Shown: piece after piece, positions 1 to 5,893 of the stretch | Numbering within the stretch: position 1 is the first letter of the stretch | How the letters are laid out: every line of letters begins with the position of its first letter | Assembly: GCA_905215345.1 (NCBI GenBank) | Contig: CAJMPR010000038.1 | Coordinates: 1-17,427 of the forward strand | Length of the DNA stretch: 17,427 nt | DNA from: an uncultured bacterium | GTDB lineage: Bacteria > Bacteroidota > Bacteroidia > Bacteroidales > Bacteroidaceae | Direction of reading: 5' to 3' | The notes under the pieces: generated by a model | Told to the model about the DNA's origin: nothing | Database searches by the model: none | The model's input: only the letters and a program-made list of their open reading frames with translations | Translations under genes and position numbers: made by a program

Positions 1-70
1 TTTGACAGACTAGTAATTGCGAATATAACAGGTGCATAAACGGATAATCAGAATTTTATTATATATAATC

Positions 71-1279
71 ATGACATCAAACAAAACAAACAGTATTGTA
101 ATATTCATTACAATCACTATTATATTAGACAGTGCCGGATTTGGTATTATCTTTCCAGTATTACCCGAATTATTAGAAAAAGTCTTAAACGCTGATTTAA
201 GTACAGCTGCCAAGTATGGCGGAATACTTACCCTTGCATATGCATTTATGCAATTTATATTTGCACCTATTCTTGGTATTCTAAGTGATTATTATGGACG
301 TAGAAATGTATTACTGCTTTCTTTACTTGGATTCTCTATAGATTGCTTTATAATGGCTGTAGCTACTGAGTACTGGGTGTTGTTTATTAGTCGGTTAATA
401 GCCGGTATTACAGGTGCTACATTCGCAGTAGCTTCCGCTGCAATTACGGATATCACAACTAGTACTAACAGAACCAAATATTTTGGTTATTTAAACGCGG
501 CGTTTAATATTGGCTTTATTATTGGACCTTTAGTAGGAGGGTTATTAGGAGAGTACCACCTAACCTACCCCTTTTACTTTGCAGGAATCTTAGGTTTATT
601 AAACGTCACTTATGGATACTTTTACTTTCCTGAGACAAATAACTTGCGTACTAAAAAACAAATTAGCTTTGCTAGCCTCTCTCCTTTACAAACCTTGAAA
701 AGTATTAAACAATTTAAAGAACTTACAGTTTTATTTTTCGTATTCTTTTTATTATCAACGGCTTCACACAGTATGGAGAGTACTTGGTCATTTTTTACTA
801 TGATGCAATTTGATTGGAGTAAACAACACGTAGGATTTTCTCTAACTATAATAGGAATTATAGGTTTTGTAGTACAAGCCTATTTTCTCCAATACCTTTC
901 AAAAAAACTATCTGATCAGAAGCTTATCTACATTGGGTTAATTGTAAGTTGTATAGGATTAATATTATTGGGATTTAGTACATCAGTACAACAACTATGG
1001 ATAGGAATTACACTTTATTTACTGGGAAGTATTCATCAGACAGGCTTTCAATCTATGCTGTCTAAATCTCTTAATCAACAATATCAAGGAGAACTACAAG
1101 GAGTATTGGGAAGCTTAAACGGGTTAACAACTATAATAGGTCCTCCTATTTTCACCTATTGTTTTTATTTTTTTACACAAGACAGTGCTCCATTATACTT
1201 ACCAGGTATTGCCTTTATACTATCAGCACTATTAATTAGCACTAGTTTATATTTAATAATACAGTACAGTAGAAAATAA
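71..1279 (+). CDS. TetA-like MFS efflux transporter (TCR/Tet family)
   Basis: A 402-residue inner-membrane drug:proton antiporter of the major facilitator superfamily, close in length and layout to the 12-helix TetA pumps. The ATG at 71 is chosen because it gives the family's usual N-terminus; an in-frame GTG at 32 would add 13 residues. Family motifs are visible: TM1 LDSAGFGIIFPVLP (residues 19-32, with the Asp equivalent to TetA D15), motif A GILSDYYGRR (69-78), the TM3 Asp at 91 (TetA D84 position), and a motif C region with GFIIGPLVGG. By my alignment, the His (H257) and Asp (D285) that Tet(B) needs appear as Gly and Ser here, so tetracycline as the substrate is not certain. No TetR-type repressor gene is seen within the window; what lies upstream of position 1 is unknown. 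The gene is AT-rich compared with the backbone to its right, which suggests acquisition by transfer. The family call is firm; the substrate is not. Confidence 0.88.
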   Translation: MTSNKTNSIVIFITITIILDSAGFGIIFPVLPELLEKVLNADLSTAAKYGGILTLAYAFMQFIFAPILGILSDYYGRRNVLLLSLLGFSIDCFIMAVATEYWVLFISRLIAGITGATFAVASAAITDITTSTNRTKYFGYLNAAFNIGFIIGPLVGGLLGEYHLTYPFYFAGILGLLNVTYGYFYFPETNNLRTKKQISFASLSPLQTLKSIKQFKELTVLFFVFFLLSTASHSMESTWSFFTMMQFDWSKQHVGFSLTIIGIIGFVVQAYFLQYLSKKLSDQKLIYIGLIVSCIGLILLGFSTSVQQLWIGITLYLLGSIHQTGFQSMLSKSLNQQYQGELQGVLGSLNGLTTIIGPPIFTYCFYFFTQDSAPLYLPGIAFILSALLISTSLYLIIQYSRK

Positions 1280-1287
1280 CTTAATCA

Positions 1288-1330
1288 TTACACATCCTCT
1301 ATTCATAAATATTTGAGGGGGGATGTGTAA
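1288..1330. terminator. Stem-loop after the MFS gene
   Basis: A perfect 10-bp inverted repeat (TTACACATCC at 1288-1297 with GGATGTGTAA at 1321-1330), extended by a few G-T pairs inside, begins 9 bases after the stop codon of the MFS gene. It is placed like a terminator, but no T-run follows on either strand, so it may instead stabilise the 3' end of the mRNA. Confidence 0.5.
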
Positions 1331-1638
1331 AACATTTAAAAAAAACCTTTTCAAACTCCCATTAATCTTTCTTATTACTTTATCAAATACAAACTTCAAT
1401 AATTAGCCTATTCGTTTAATCAAATTTAATTCCTATAGTTAAGAGCCTTTGCTCTAGTATTTCAATAGGCAAAGTTTTTTAGCTTTTTAGTCTTTACAAG
1501 TTCAAGCCCTCTGGATTACTTCAATAAATCTTCCTCAAGCTTTGAGCGTATTTATTTTATAAAACTTGATGTAATCTAAAAATCAAAACTCAAGTGCCAT
1601 GAAATTAACCAGACCCTAAGGTCATAATACTATTTATC
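1331..1638. other. AT-rich gap upstream of the ArdA-type gene
   Basis: I see no gene here. The stretch is AT-rich and holds only short inverted repeats (AGAGC/GCTCT around 1441-1455; CTTTGC/GCAAAG around 1448-1475; GACC/GGTC around 1612-1623). No clear TAnnTTTG promoter box was found ahead of the gene at 1639. No copy of the attC-like ends found at 2113-2305 was seen, so the left edge of a possible ArdA cassette could not be located. Confidence 0.5.
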
Positions 1639-2100
1639 ATGGAAAATTTAATGCACTCAAAAGTTTATGTTGGTACTTATGCTAAGTATAACAATGGTTC
1701 AATTAAAGGAGATTGGATTGAGTTAAACAACTTTAGCTCCATTGAAGAATTTTATGAATTCTGCTCAGAACTACACTCTGATGAAACAGATCCAGAGTTT
1801 ATGTTTCAAGATTGGGAAAATATTCCATCCGAGTTAATCTCAGAAAGTGGTATTTCAGAAAATATCTTTTCAATTATTGAAAATGGAAAAATATCAAATG
1901 TGAGAATGACCTATTCAAATGAAGAACGAAAAGAGTTCTATGAGGAAGATGAATATGAGTATTGTATCAGCAAAGTGAGAAATGCTTTAACTGGACTACA
2001 ATTTGATATTTTGAAGGATAAAGGAAAACCAATTTCAGAAGATATTTATATAGAAATTTGGCAAGAGAAAAATGGGAAGCTTGAGGATTGGACGCGCTAA
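1639..2100 (+). CDS. ardA: ArdA-type antirestriction protein with atypical C-terminal half
   Basis: A 153-residue acidic protein. Residues 9-78 match the N-terminal region of ArdA, the DNA-mimic protein that inhibits type I restriction enzymes: VYVGTYAKYNNGSIKGDW, then SELHSDETDPEFMFQDWENIP, then the LISESGIS segment. Proteobacterial ArdA proteins are about 165 residues and continue with an acidic helical domain. Here residues 80-153 have a different sequence (start SIIENGKISN, end GKLEDWTR) that I do not recognise as ArdA, although Glu and Asp remain abundant. It may be a hybrid, a divergent branch or a recombined gene. ATG 1639 is used; ATG 1651 is a possible alternative start four codons in. 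The gene sits between the efflux pump and the aadS cassette, and its product would shield incoming DNA in a new host. The N-terminal match is firm; function of the whole protein is less sure. Confidence 0.75.
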   Translation: MENLMHSKVYVGTYAKYNNGSIKGDWIELNNFSSIEEFYEFCSELHSDETDPEFMFQDWENIPSELISESGISENIFSIIENGKISNVRMTYSNEERKEFYEEDEYEYCISKVRNALTGLQFDILKDKGKPISEDIYIEIWQEKNGKLEDWTR

Positions 2101-2112
2101 AGAAGACACTTC

Positions 2113-2305
2113 TGCTAACATGGTATTGGCAAAATGCGGGGTTAAATGCAAGTTGAAAGAGTTGTAATTTTAATCCGCTTATGCTTTTCAATTCCACATT
2201 TTTTTGTAATTTAGTTTCATTGAAAAAGCATTCGCTACGTTTGTGAATTCTTGAACGTTTAGTTCTTCGAAATCCCGCCCATCGCCAATACGCGGCACGT
2301 TGTAC
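2113..2305 (+). repeat. attC-like recombination site A (left of aadS)
   Basis: A long imperfect palindrome between the ArdA-type gene and aadS. Its left end TGCTAAC (2113-2119) is followed by GTATTGGC-like and GCGGGG segments. Its right end reads CCCGCCCATCGCCAATACGC, then a GTT at 2299-2301. The arms pair as TATTGGC/GCCAATA and GCGGG/CCCGC with extra unpaired bases on the right arm, and the interior also folds (ATGCTTTTCAAT with ATTGAAAAAGCAT). AAC at one end and GTT at the other, with an asymmetric stem, is the architecture of integron attC sites. Bases 2270-2301 are repeated perfectly in site B. Confidence 0.7.
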
Positions 2306-3328
2306 GACATAGTAAAACCGAACCAAACAAAATGAAAGTCAGAGAAGAAAAGTTAAGAACAATTATAGAATGGTCGGAGAAAAACGAAGATGTAAGAGTT
2401 CTTCTTCTGACAAGTTCACTTGTAAATCCTTTAGCACTTGTTGACGAATTTAGTGATTTAGACATTGAATTTGTTTTTGAGGATAATACAAATTACATTT
2501 CAGACAAAAGCTGGACGCTTAAATTCGGAAATCCAATTGCTATGATTGAAGAAGACGAAAGTTGTTTTAACCATAAACACGCAATGAAAATGCTACTTTA
2601 TGAAGACGGTGTGAAAGTAGATTTTAAACTTTACAGCAAATCAAAATTTATAAAGGAAACGCAAGAGAAAGAATTACCAGAAGATTGGGATATTGGTTAT
2701 AAAATTTTAATTGATAAAGATGGTATTACAAAGCAAATGCTGAAACCAACTTATCAAATTTCCATTATCAAAAAACCGTCTGAAAAAGAGTTTCAAAATC
2801 TAATAAACGATTTTTGGTGGGACACAACTTACGTGGCAAAGTGTCTTGTGAGAGATGAAATATTCTATGCGAAATTTATGTCGGAAACCGTTATTCGCAC
2901 AGAATATTTAATTCCTTTAATTGAATGGCACATTGCAAGTGAACACAATTGGAACATAACGACCAATAAATATGGACGACTTTTCAAAAAGTATCTTAAC
3001 CAGGAAATGTGGGCTAAAACAGAACAAACATTTTCAGGGAGCGATATAAAGGAAAATTGGACTGCTCTATTTTCAATGACTGATTTAGTTTCAGAAATAG
3101 GAACTGAATTGTCAAAAAAATTAGAGTACAAATACCCGGATAAATTAGAAAATGACATACGAAAATATTTAGCTGGACTAAAACCCAAAACATAACTACG
3201 TCGTACAACATCGTATTGGCAATAGGCGGGCTGAACGGCTTCGTATCAACGGAAGTGCAAAATTCAACTTCTGTTCTTCGATTAAAGTTCAGTGCTAAAA
3301 ATCCCGCCCATCGCCAATACGCGGCACG
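2300..3328 (+). mobile_element. aadS gene cassette (integron-like)
   Basis: The cassette is defined by the presumed cut between G and TT of the GTT triplets at 2299-2301 and 3328-3330, giving a unit of about 1029 bp with one gene and one attC-like site. Its first bases complete GTTGTACGAC (2299-2308). The left end of the downstream site is GTCGTACAAC (3200-3209), the exact reverse complement. This is the R'/R'' relation expected when a cassette circularises and carries its own attC. No TAnnTTTG promoter lies between 2305 and the aadS start, which fits a promoterless cassette. No integrase gene is in the window. Confidence 0.65.
2332..3195 (+). CDS. aadS: Aminoglycoside 6-adenylyltransferase AadS (streptomycin resistance)
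   Basis: A 287-residue cytoplasmic enzyme that transfers AMP from ATP to the 6-hydroxyl of streptomycin, an ANT(6) reaction. The length and sequence match AadS, known from Bacteroidota mobile elements. The nucleotidyltransferase core is visible: LLLTSS around residues 24-29, the metal-binding pair in SDLDIEF (Asp42 and Asp44), and a third acidic residue in VKVDFKLY (Asp97). The C-terminal helical part, including WDIGYKILIDKDG and DFWWDTTYVAKCL, is typical of the family. The ATG at 2332 follows the cassette start by about 30 bases. The gene is AT-rich and lies in a cassette-like unit between two attC-like sites, so expression probably depends on a promoter further upstream. Identification is confident; whether it is expressed strongly enough for resistance cannot be read from sequence. 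Confidence 0.93.
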   Translation: MKVREEKLRTIIEWSEKNEDVRVLLLTSSLVNPLALVDEFSDLDIEFVFEDNTNYISDKSWTLKFGNPIAMIEEDESCFNHKHAMKMLLYEDGVKVDFKLYSKSKFIKETQEKELPEDWDIGYKILIDKDGITKQMLKPTYQISIIKKPSEKEFQNLINDFWWDTTYVAKCLVRDEIFYAKFMSETVIRTEYLIPLIEWHIASEHNWNITTNKYGRLFKKYLNQEMWAKTEQTFSGSDIKENWTALFSMTDLVSEIGTELSKKLEYKYPDKLENDIRKYLAGLKPKT

Positions 3329-3334
3329 TTATAC
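3203..3334 (+). repeat. attC-like recombination site B (right of aadS)
   Basis: A 132-bp imperfect palindrome starting 7 bases after the aadS stop codon. Left end GTACAAC (3203-3209), right end GTTATAC (3328-3334). The arms pair as GTATTGGC/GCCAATAC and GGCGGG/CCCGCC, with extra bases (cggc region) only on the right arm. Inside, CTGAAC pairs with GTTCAG and GAAGT with ACTTC, so nearly the whole element folds into one hairpin. Bases 3299-3330 repeat 2270-2301 exactly (32 bp). The right end abuts the interrupted DUF1294 gene. Confidence 0.72.
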
Positions 3335-3581
3335 TTATTTGTAGCAGTAACATTGTCGGAACACCGATGTAGAATTTCTTATGCATCGTTTTATGGTGAA
3401 AAAGATACATACCACTTAAAGCTCCGATACTTCCACCAATTCCTGCCATGATAAGCAAAGTAGCTTCGGGAATTCGCCATTTGCTATGTTGGGCTTTCCA
3501 TTTGTCGATGCCATACATTATCAAGGTAATGACGTTGATGATTATCACATAGCTAATGATTATCTTTTCTATTGTACTCAT
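3282..3581 (-). CDS. DUF1294 small membrane protein, C-terminus replaced by attC-like DNA
   Basis: The first 82-84 residues match the DUF1294 family of small inner-membrane proteins of unknown function: an N-terminal membrane helix (about 6-24), then YGIDKWKAQHSKWRIPE (23-39), a Gly-rich second helix (GIGGSIGALSGMYLF, 47-61), HHKTMHKKFYIGVP (62-75) and the start of a last helix. Family members normally end with a few more hydrophobic residues. Here the reading frame crosses into the attC-like site at 3328-3334 and ends with about 15 unrelated residues (from CRVLAM onward). The gene is therefore probably truncated by cassette insertion and may or may not be functional. Its ATG overlaps the stop codon of the TIGR04076-type gene (3578-3581), showing translational coupling as the third gene of a minus-strand operon. 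Confidence 0.8.
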   Translation of the reverse strand: MSTIEKIIISYVIIINVITLIMYGIDKWKAQHSKWRIPEATLLIMAGIGGSIGALSGMYLFHHKTMHKKFYIGVPTMLLLQISITCRVLAMGGIFSTEL

Positions 3582-3883
3582 TTTTCTATCGTTTCAATAT
3601 AAAAACTAACAGGACGAAAGCCATCGTTGCAGGATATCATGGCTGATTTTGGGTTCTTCATCCAACCATCGTAGAAGTTCTCACCACCATGTGCCAATGT
3701 CATCACGAAAGACTGCATGGATTGCCAGGCACTTTCGCAAAGACCCTCCGGCTTCTGAGCATCGATGGATATAAACGTTTGTCCTTCTTGCATATCGCAG
3801 GTATGTTCAATCGGGTTCTCGTATTTTGCTGAAAGGTCTGTATGATACACTCTCCTGATTACTGTAATCTTAATCCTTTTCAT
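3578..3883 (-). CDS. TIGR04076-type small protein
   Basis: A 101-residue soluble protein resembling the TIGR04076 family, whose function is not known. Features that fit are the KRIKITVIRR start, the conserved Cys in HTCDMQEGQTF (about residue 29), PEGLCESAWQSM (45-56), the LAHGGENFYDGW segment (63-74) and SCNDGFRPVSF near the end. Three cysteines are spread along the chain, as is common in this family. The start overlaps the 3' end of the recombinase-like gene by 14 bases, and the stop overlaps the DUF1294 start by 4, so the three are almost certainly co-transcribed. The family match is from memory of its motifs and is fairly good; no role in transfer is known. Confidence 0.75.
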   Translation of the reverse strand: MKRIKITVIRRVYHTDLSAKYENPIEHTCDMQEGQTFISIDAQKPEGLCESAWQSMQSFVMTLAHGGENFYDGWMKNPKSAMISCNDGFRPVSFYIETIEK

Positions 3884-4511
3884 TGTCGTCTTCTTTTGAG
3901 TTGGAACGTTTCTTCAATGGTCCTTTTGTATGGCCTCGATTCAAATCTACACCTGCCACATTCAAGATGCGGAACAGGGAACTTCTACTTTTGAATCCGC
4001 TTCGTTGCCAGATGTCATCGATGGTATGACCACTCTTGTACATGTTGACCACCATCTTGTTGCGTTCCAGTTTAAGCAAGGTTGCTGAAGTGTGTGCCTT
4101 GATTGGCTTTTTCAGCTTGCTTGTACTGCTGTTGGCTCTACGCATCGCCAAGGCTTCTTGTGGTAAGGTTGCCATCATATTAAGGATATCCGAGGAACGG
4201 GTATCTTTAAACATTTCTCCTGTTGAATCTATCCTGTCACGGATGGATATCACTCGCACCATGTTCTTGCGACAAAACTCCAGGAGAATGGATAGTTCCC
4301 TGGCTCCTCTTACGGCATTGCTGAATTTACCAACGACCAATTCGTCACTGGTGGTCAATGCTTCGATGAGTCGTTGCCATTCAGGACGAAGCTTCTCATG
4401 GATATTCTGTTCTTCAATGATCTGTTCACAACCATTGTCCAACATCCATTGTTTGTCTTCTTCTAAATACTTATAGTGTGGAGTATTCCACAGGTATCCT
4501 ATTCGTGCCAT
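3870..4511 (-). CDS. Serine-recombinase-like protein lacking catalytic residues
   Basis: A 213-residue protein with the resolvase/invertase fold. The N-terminal domain begins MARIGY and runs through LRPEWQRLI, DELVVGKFSNAVRGARELS and VISIRDRIDSTGEMF. A helix-turn-helix lies near MVVNMYKSGHTIDDIWQRSG, followed by a basic tail. Compared with gamma-delta resolvase, the motif GYARVS reads GYLWNT, so the nucleophilic Ser is Thr and the preceding Arg is Trp. The DRxxR motif reads SNxxR, so another catalytic Arg is missing. The Arg in LRPEW and the last Arg of the second motif are kept. Strand cleavage is therefore unlikely; a DNA-binding or regulatory role is more plausible. The start at 4511 is preferred over GTG 4577 or ATG 4568 because a promoter box (4536-4543) lies within that extension and families of this type begin at MxxxGY. 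It is the first gene of a three-gene operon. Confidence 0.75.
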   Translation of the reverse strand: MARIGYLWNTPHYKYLEEDKQWMLDNGCEQIIEEQNIHEKLRPEWQRLIEALTTSDELVVGKFSNAVRGARELSILLEFCRKNMVRVISIRDRIDSTGEMFKDTRSSDILNMMATLPQEALAMRRANSSTSKLKKPIKAHTSATLLKLERNKMVVNMYKSGHTIDDIWQRSGFKSRSSLFRILNVAGVDLNRGHTKGPLKKRSNSKEDDNEKD

Positions 4512-4535
4512 ACGCAGAGTATTATTTATTGCTTG

Positions 4536-4543
4536 CAAATTTA
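4536..4543 (-). promoter_or_regulatory. -7 promoter box for the recombinase-like operon
   Basis: Read on the minus strand this is TAAATTTG, a perfect match to the Bacteroidota -7 consensus TAnnTTTG, followed by GC. It lies 24 bases before the ATG at 4511. No perfect -33 TTTG element is seen at the right distance. It also argues for the shorter gene start. Confidence 0.55.
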
Positions 4544-4831
4544 CTGGATATTTCTCGTTGAAAATCATACTTGGCACTAAAGATATTTAATTCAGCGATT
4601 TTTACCTCGTTTTTATGGTTCTGCCGACAGATAAATCAGCTTCGGGTGGCATTTCCAAACGGATTAGTTGTTTTTGTACGTGTTCTATTTTCGCTTAAAC
4701 GGCTGTTTTTTTCGATTGGGCTGAAAATGGTTTGGATAACATCTGCAAATATCCTTTTATCGTACTCGATAATTATCAGCAAGTTACGACTTAAAAAAGC
4801 GTTTTCATACTTTTGGGTATGAAGGTTAAAT

Positions 4832-4856
4832 AACTCTATAACAATTTGTTAGAGTT
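4832..4856. promoter_or_regulatory. Inverted repeat overlapping the -33 region (possible operator)
   Basis: AACTCTA-TA-ACAA pairs with TTGTTAGAGTT around a 2-base centre, giving an 11-bp inverted repeat with a two-base bulge. Its right arm overlaps the TTG (4855-4857) proposed as the -33 element of the next promoter. This position suits an operator, for example for the divergently encoded recombinase-like DNA-binding protein, but that is inference. Confidence 0.4.
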
Positions 4857-4886
4857 GGTTTTGATGGAATTTTGCACTTAACTTTG
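4855..4886 (+). promoter_or_regulatory. Promoter of the hypothetical trio
   Basis: The -7 box TAACTTTG (4879-4886) matches TAnnTTTG exactly and is followed by C. A TTG at 4855-4857 lies 21 bases upstream, in the range seen for Bacteroidota -33/-7 spacing. Transcription would start near 4893, leaving a leader of about 90 bases before the ATG at 4981. Confidence 0.6.
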
Positions 4887-4980
4887 CAGCGTTGTTCTTT
4901 GAGACATGAACAGACTTTAATGGCAAATTATGACCGATGAAGCGATGTAATTCATCAGAAAATTGCTCATAAGTTCAATT

Positions 4981-5487
4981 ATGCCAATTATTCGGAATGA
5001 CAGCGTAATAATAATCATACTAATGCATAGATATAATATGTTGATAGAAGATGGAATTGAATTGTTCAAGATCTCTGCGCCATTGATGGTGCCAGAAGTA
5101 TTTGCCATGAGTAATCTACAGGACGTGGAGATTCATGAGGATGAAGGTATTCTGATGTATGAGCTTCCTCGTCCCATAGAGTTTGAGGATATGCTCAACT
5201 ATCTGGAAGACCAGATGGAATTCATTCTGTTGTACTATCACAGAGCGTTAGAAGATATGAAGTTTGGATTGAGCTGTTGTGCTTATTCCAATCCGAAGTA
5301 TGGTCACATGTTCAAGATCAATGCTGCCACCAATGTGGATGGTCTTTGTGAGCAGGTATATGTGACCATCTATGATTCTTTGGACGATATGTATGGTGAG
5401 ATTTTGAAAGAGTTGCATAACAAACGGACGATTGGCAAGTATCTCTATGAGAAGTCTGAGGCCAGTGTCATGGGCGATTTCTTTTGA
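4981..5487 (+). CDS. Hypothetical protein, first gene of a three-gene cluster
   Basis: I do not recognise this 168-residue protein. It is acidic and looks soluble, with alternating hydrophobic and charged segments: DGIELFKISAPLMVPEVF, EDEGILMYELPRPIEFEDML (centre), a helix with LEDQMEFILLYYHRAL, and TIYDSLDDMYGEILKELHN near the C-terminus. There is no signal peptide or membrane helix apart from a short Ile-rich run near the N-terminus (SVIIIIL). The start is uncertain: ATG 4981 and ATG 5038 are both possible, and 4963 is an upstream TTG-type alternative. The next gene starts 2 bases after the stop, so the two are coupled. A role in regulation or transfer is possible from position alone, as it lies between a promoter and the mobilization genes. 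Confidence 0.65.
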   Translation: MPIIRNDSVIIIILMHRYNMLIEDGIELFKISAPLMVPEVFAMSNLQDVEIHEDEGILMYELPRPIEFEDMLNYLEDQMEFILLYYHRALEDMKFGLSCCAYSNPKYGHMFKINAATNVDGLCEQVYVTIYDSLDDMYGEILKELHNKRTIGKYLYEKSEASVMGDFF

Positions 5488-5488
5488 T

Positions 5489-5893
5489 ATGAACAGGGTG
5501 CTTTGGAAGAAGATGGCTATCCTAATTGACCGTTACCGTACATGGATTACTGTTCAAGGTATTTATCGGGATGATTGGTTTCTGTTTGTATCTGGTGGAC
5601 TTTTGAAAAGGTATGCCAATCCGGTATTCAATTTGATTGTGAAGTGGCCGAGAGGAAATAAGGTCCGTGGACAGGTGATTGGCATTTCTGAATATGAAAT
5701 GAATCGTGCCATCCGAAAGTTGAGTAATGCTGATACTGGTTTTGCCCGTCGGATTCGGTGTCTGGAGCCAACTCCCGAAGATGTGGAAGCAATCGTTTTG
5801 GAAGCATCGTGGGGCTACGTTCAGTTGGAGTTAGAAGTATATGATAAAAATTTAAGAACCAATAAACAACCATTAAAAGATGATTTGGAATAG
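5489..5893 (+). CDS. Hypothetical protein, second gene of the cluster
   Basis: A 134-residue soluble, mixed-charge protein that I cannot assign to a family. It starts at ATG 5489, one base after the previous stop codon; a reading from 5432 would overlap the upstream gene by more than 50 bases and is not preferred. Visible features are two Trp-rich segments (RYRTWITVQGIYRDDWF near residues 15-31 and VKWPRGNKVRGQVIG around 50-65), an EYEMNRAIRKLSNADTGFARRI helix region and an EASWGYVQLELEVYD beta-like segment near the C-terminus. The pattern suggests an alpha/beta fold. Its stop codon overlaps the start of the membrane-protein gene by 14 bases, so the three genes form one translational unit. 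Confidence 0.65.
   Translation: MNRVLWKKMAILIDRYRTWITVQGIYRDDWFLFVSGGLLKRYANPVFNLIVKWPRGNKVRGQVIGISEYEMNRAIRKLSNADTGFARRIRCLEPTPEDVEAIVLEASWGYVQLELEVYDKNLRTNKQPLKDDLE

Larger units (their letters stand above)
4512..4980. other. Divergent intergenic region between the minus and plus operons
   Basis: This 469-base stretch separates the recombinase-like gene (minus) from the hypothetical trio (plus) and holds promoters for both. A plus-strand frame from 4571 to 4822 is open, but its translation looks like non-coding Bacteroidota DNA (Phe, Leu and Ser rich, no recognisable domain), and I do not consider it a gene. Two tiny plus-strand open frames at 4921 and 4931 (six codons each) precede the first real gene and may be chance. 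Confidence 0.55.

Noticed and set aside
1288..1330. The palindrome after the MFS gene as another attC-like site
   Set aside because: It lacks the AAC/GTT ends and the GCCAATA arms of the sites around aadS and is a simple hairpin.
1967..2326. Minus-strand open frame across the attC-like site A and the end of the ArdA-type gene
   Set aside because: It reads through a palindromic element and the antisense of a recognisable gene; the translation is low in normal protein features.
4036..4476. Plus-strand open frame of 146 codons opposite the recombinase-like gene
   Set aside because: It is antisense to a gene with clear family motifs and shows no motif of its own.
4571..4822. Plus-strand open frame of 83 codons in the divergent intergenic region
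   Set aside because: It overlaps the alternative start of the minus-strand gene, has no recognisable domain and a composition like translated AT-rich spacer DNA.
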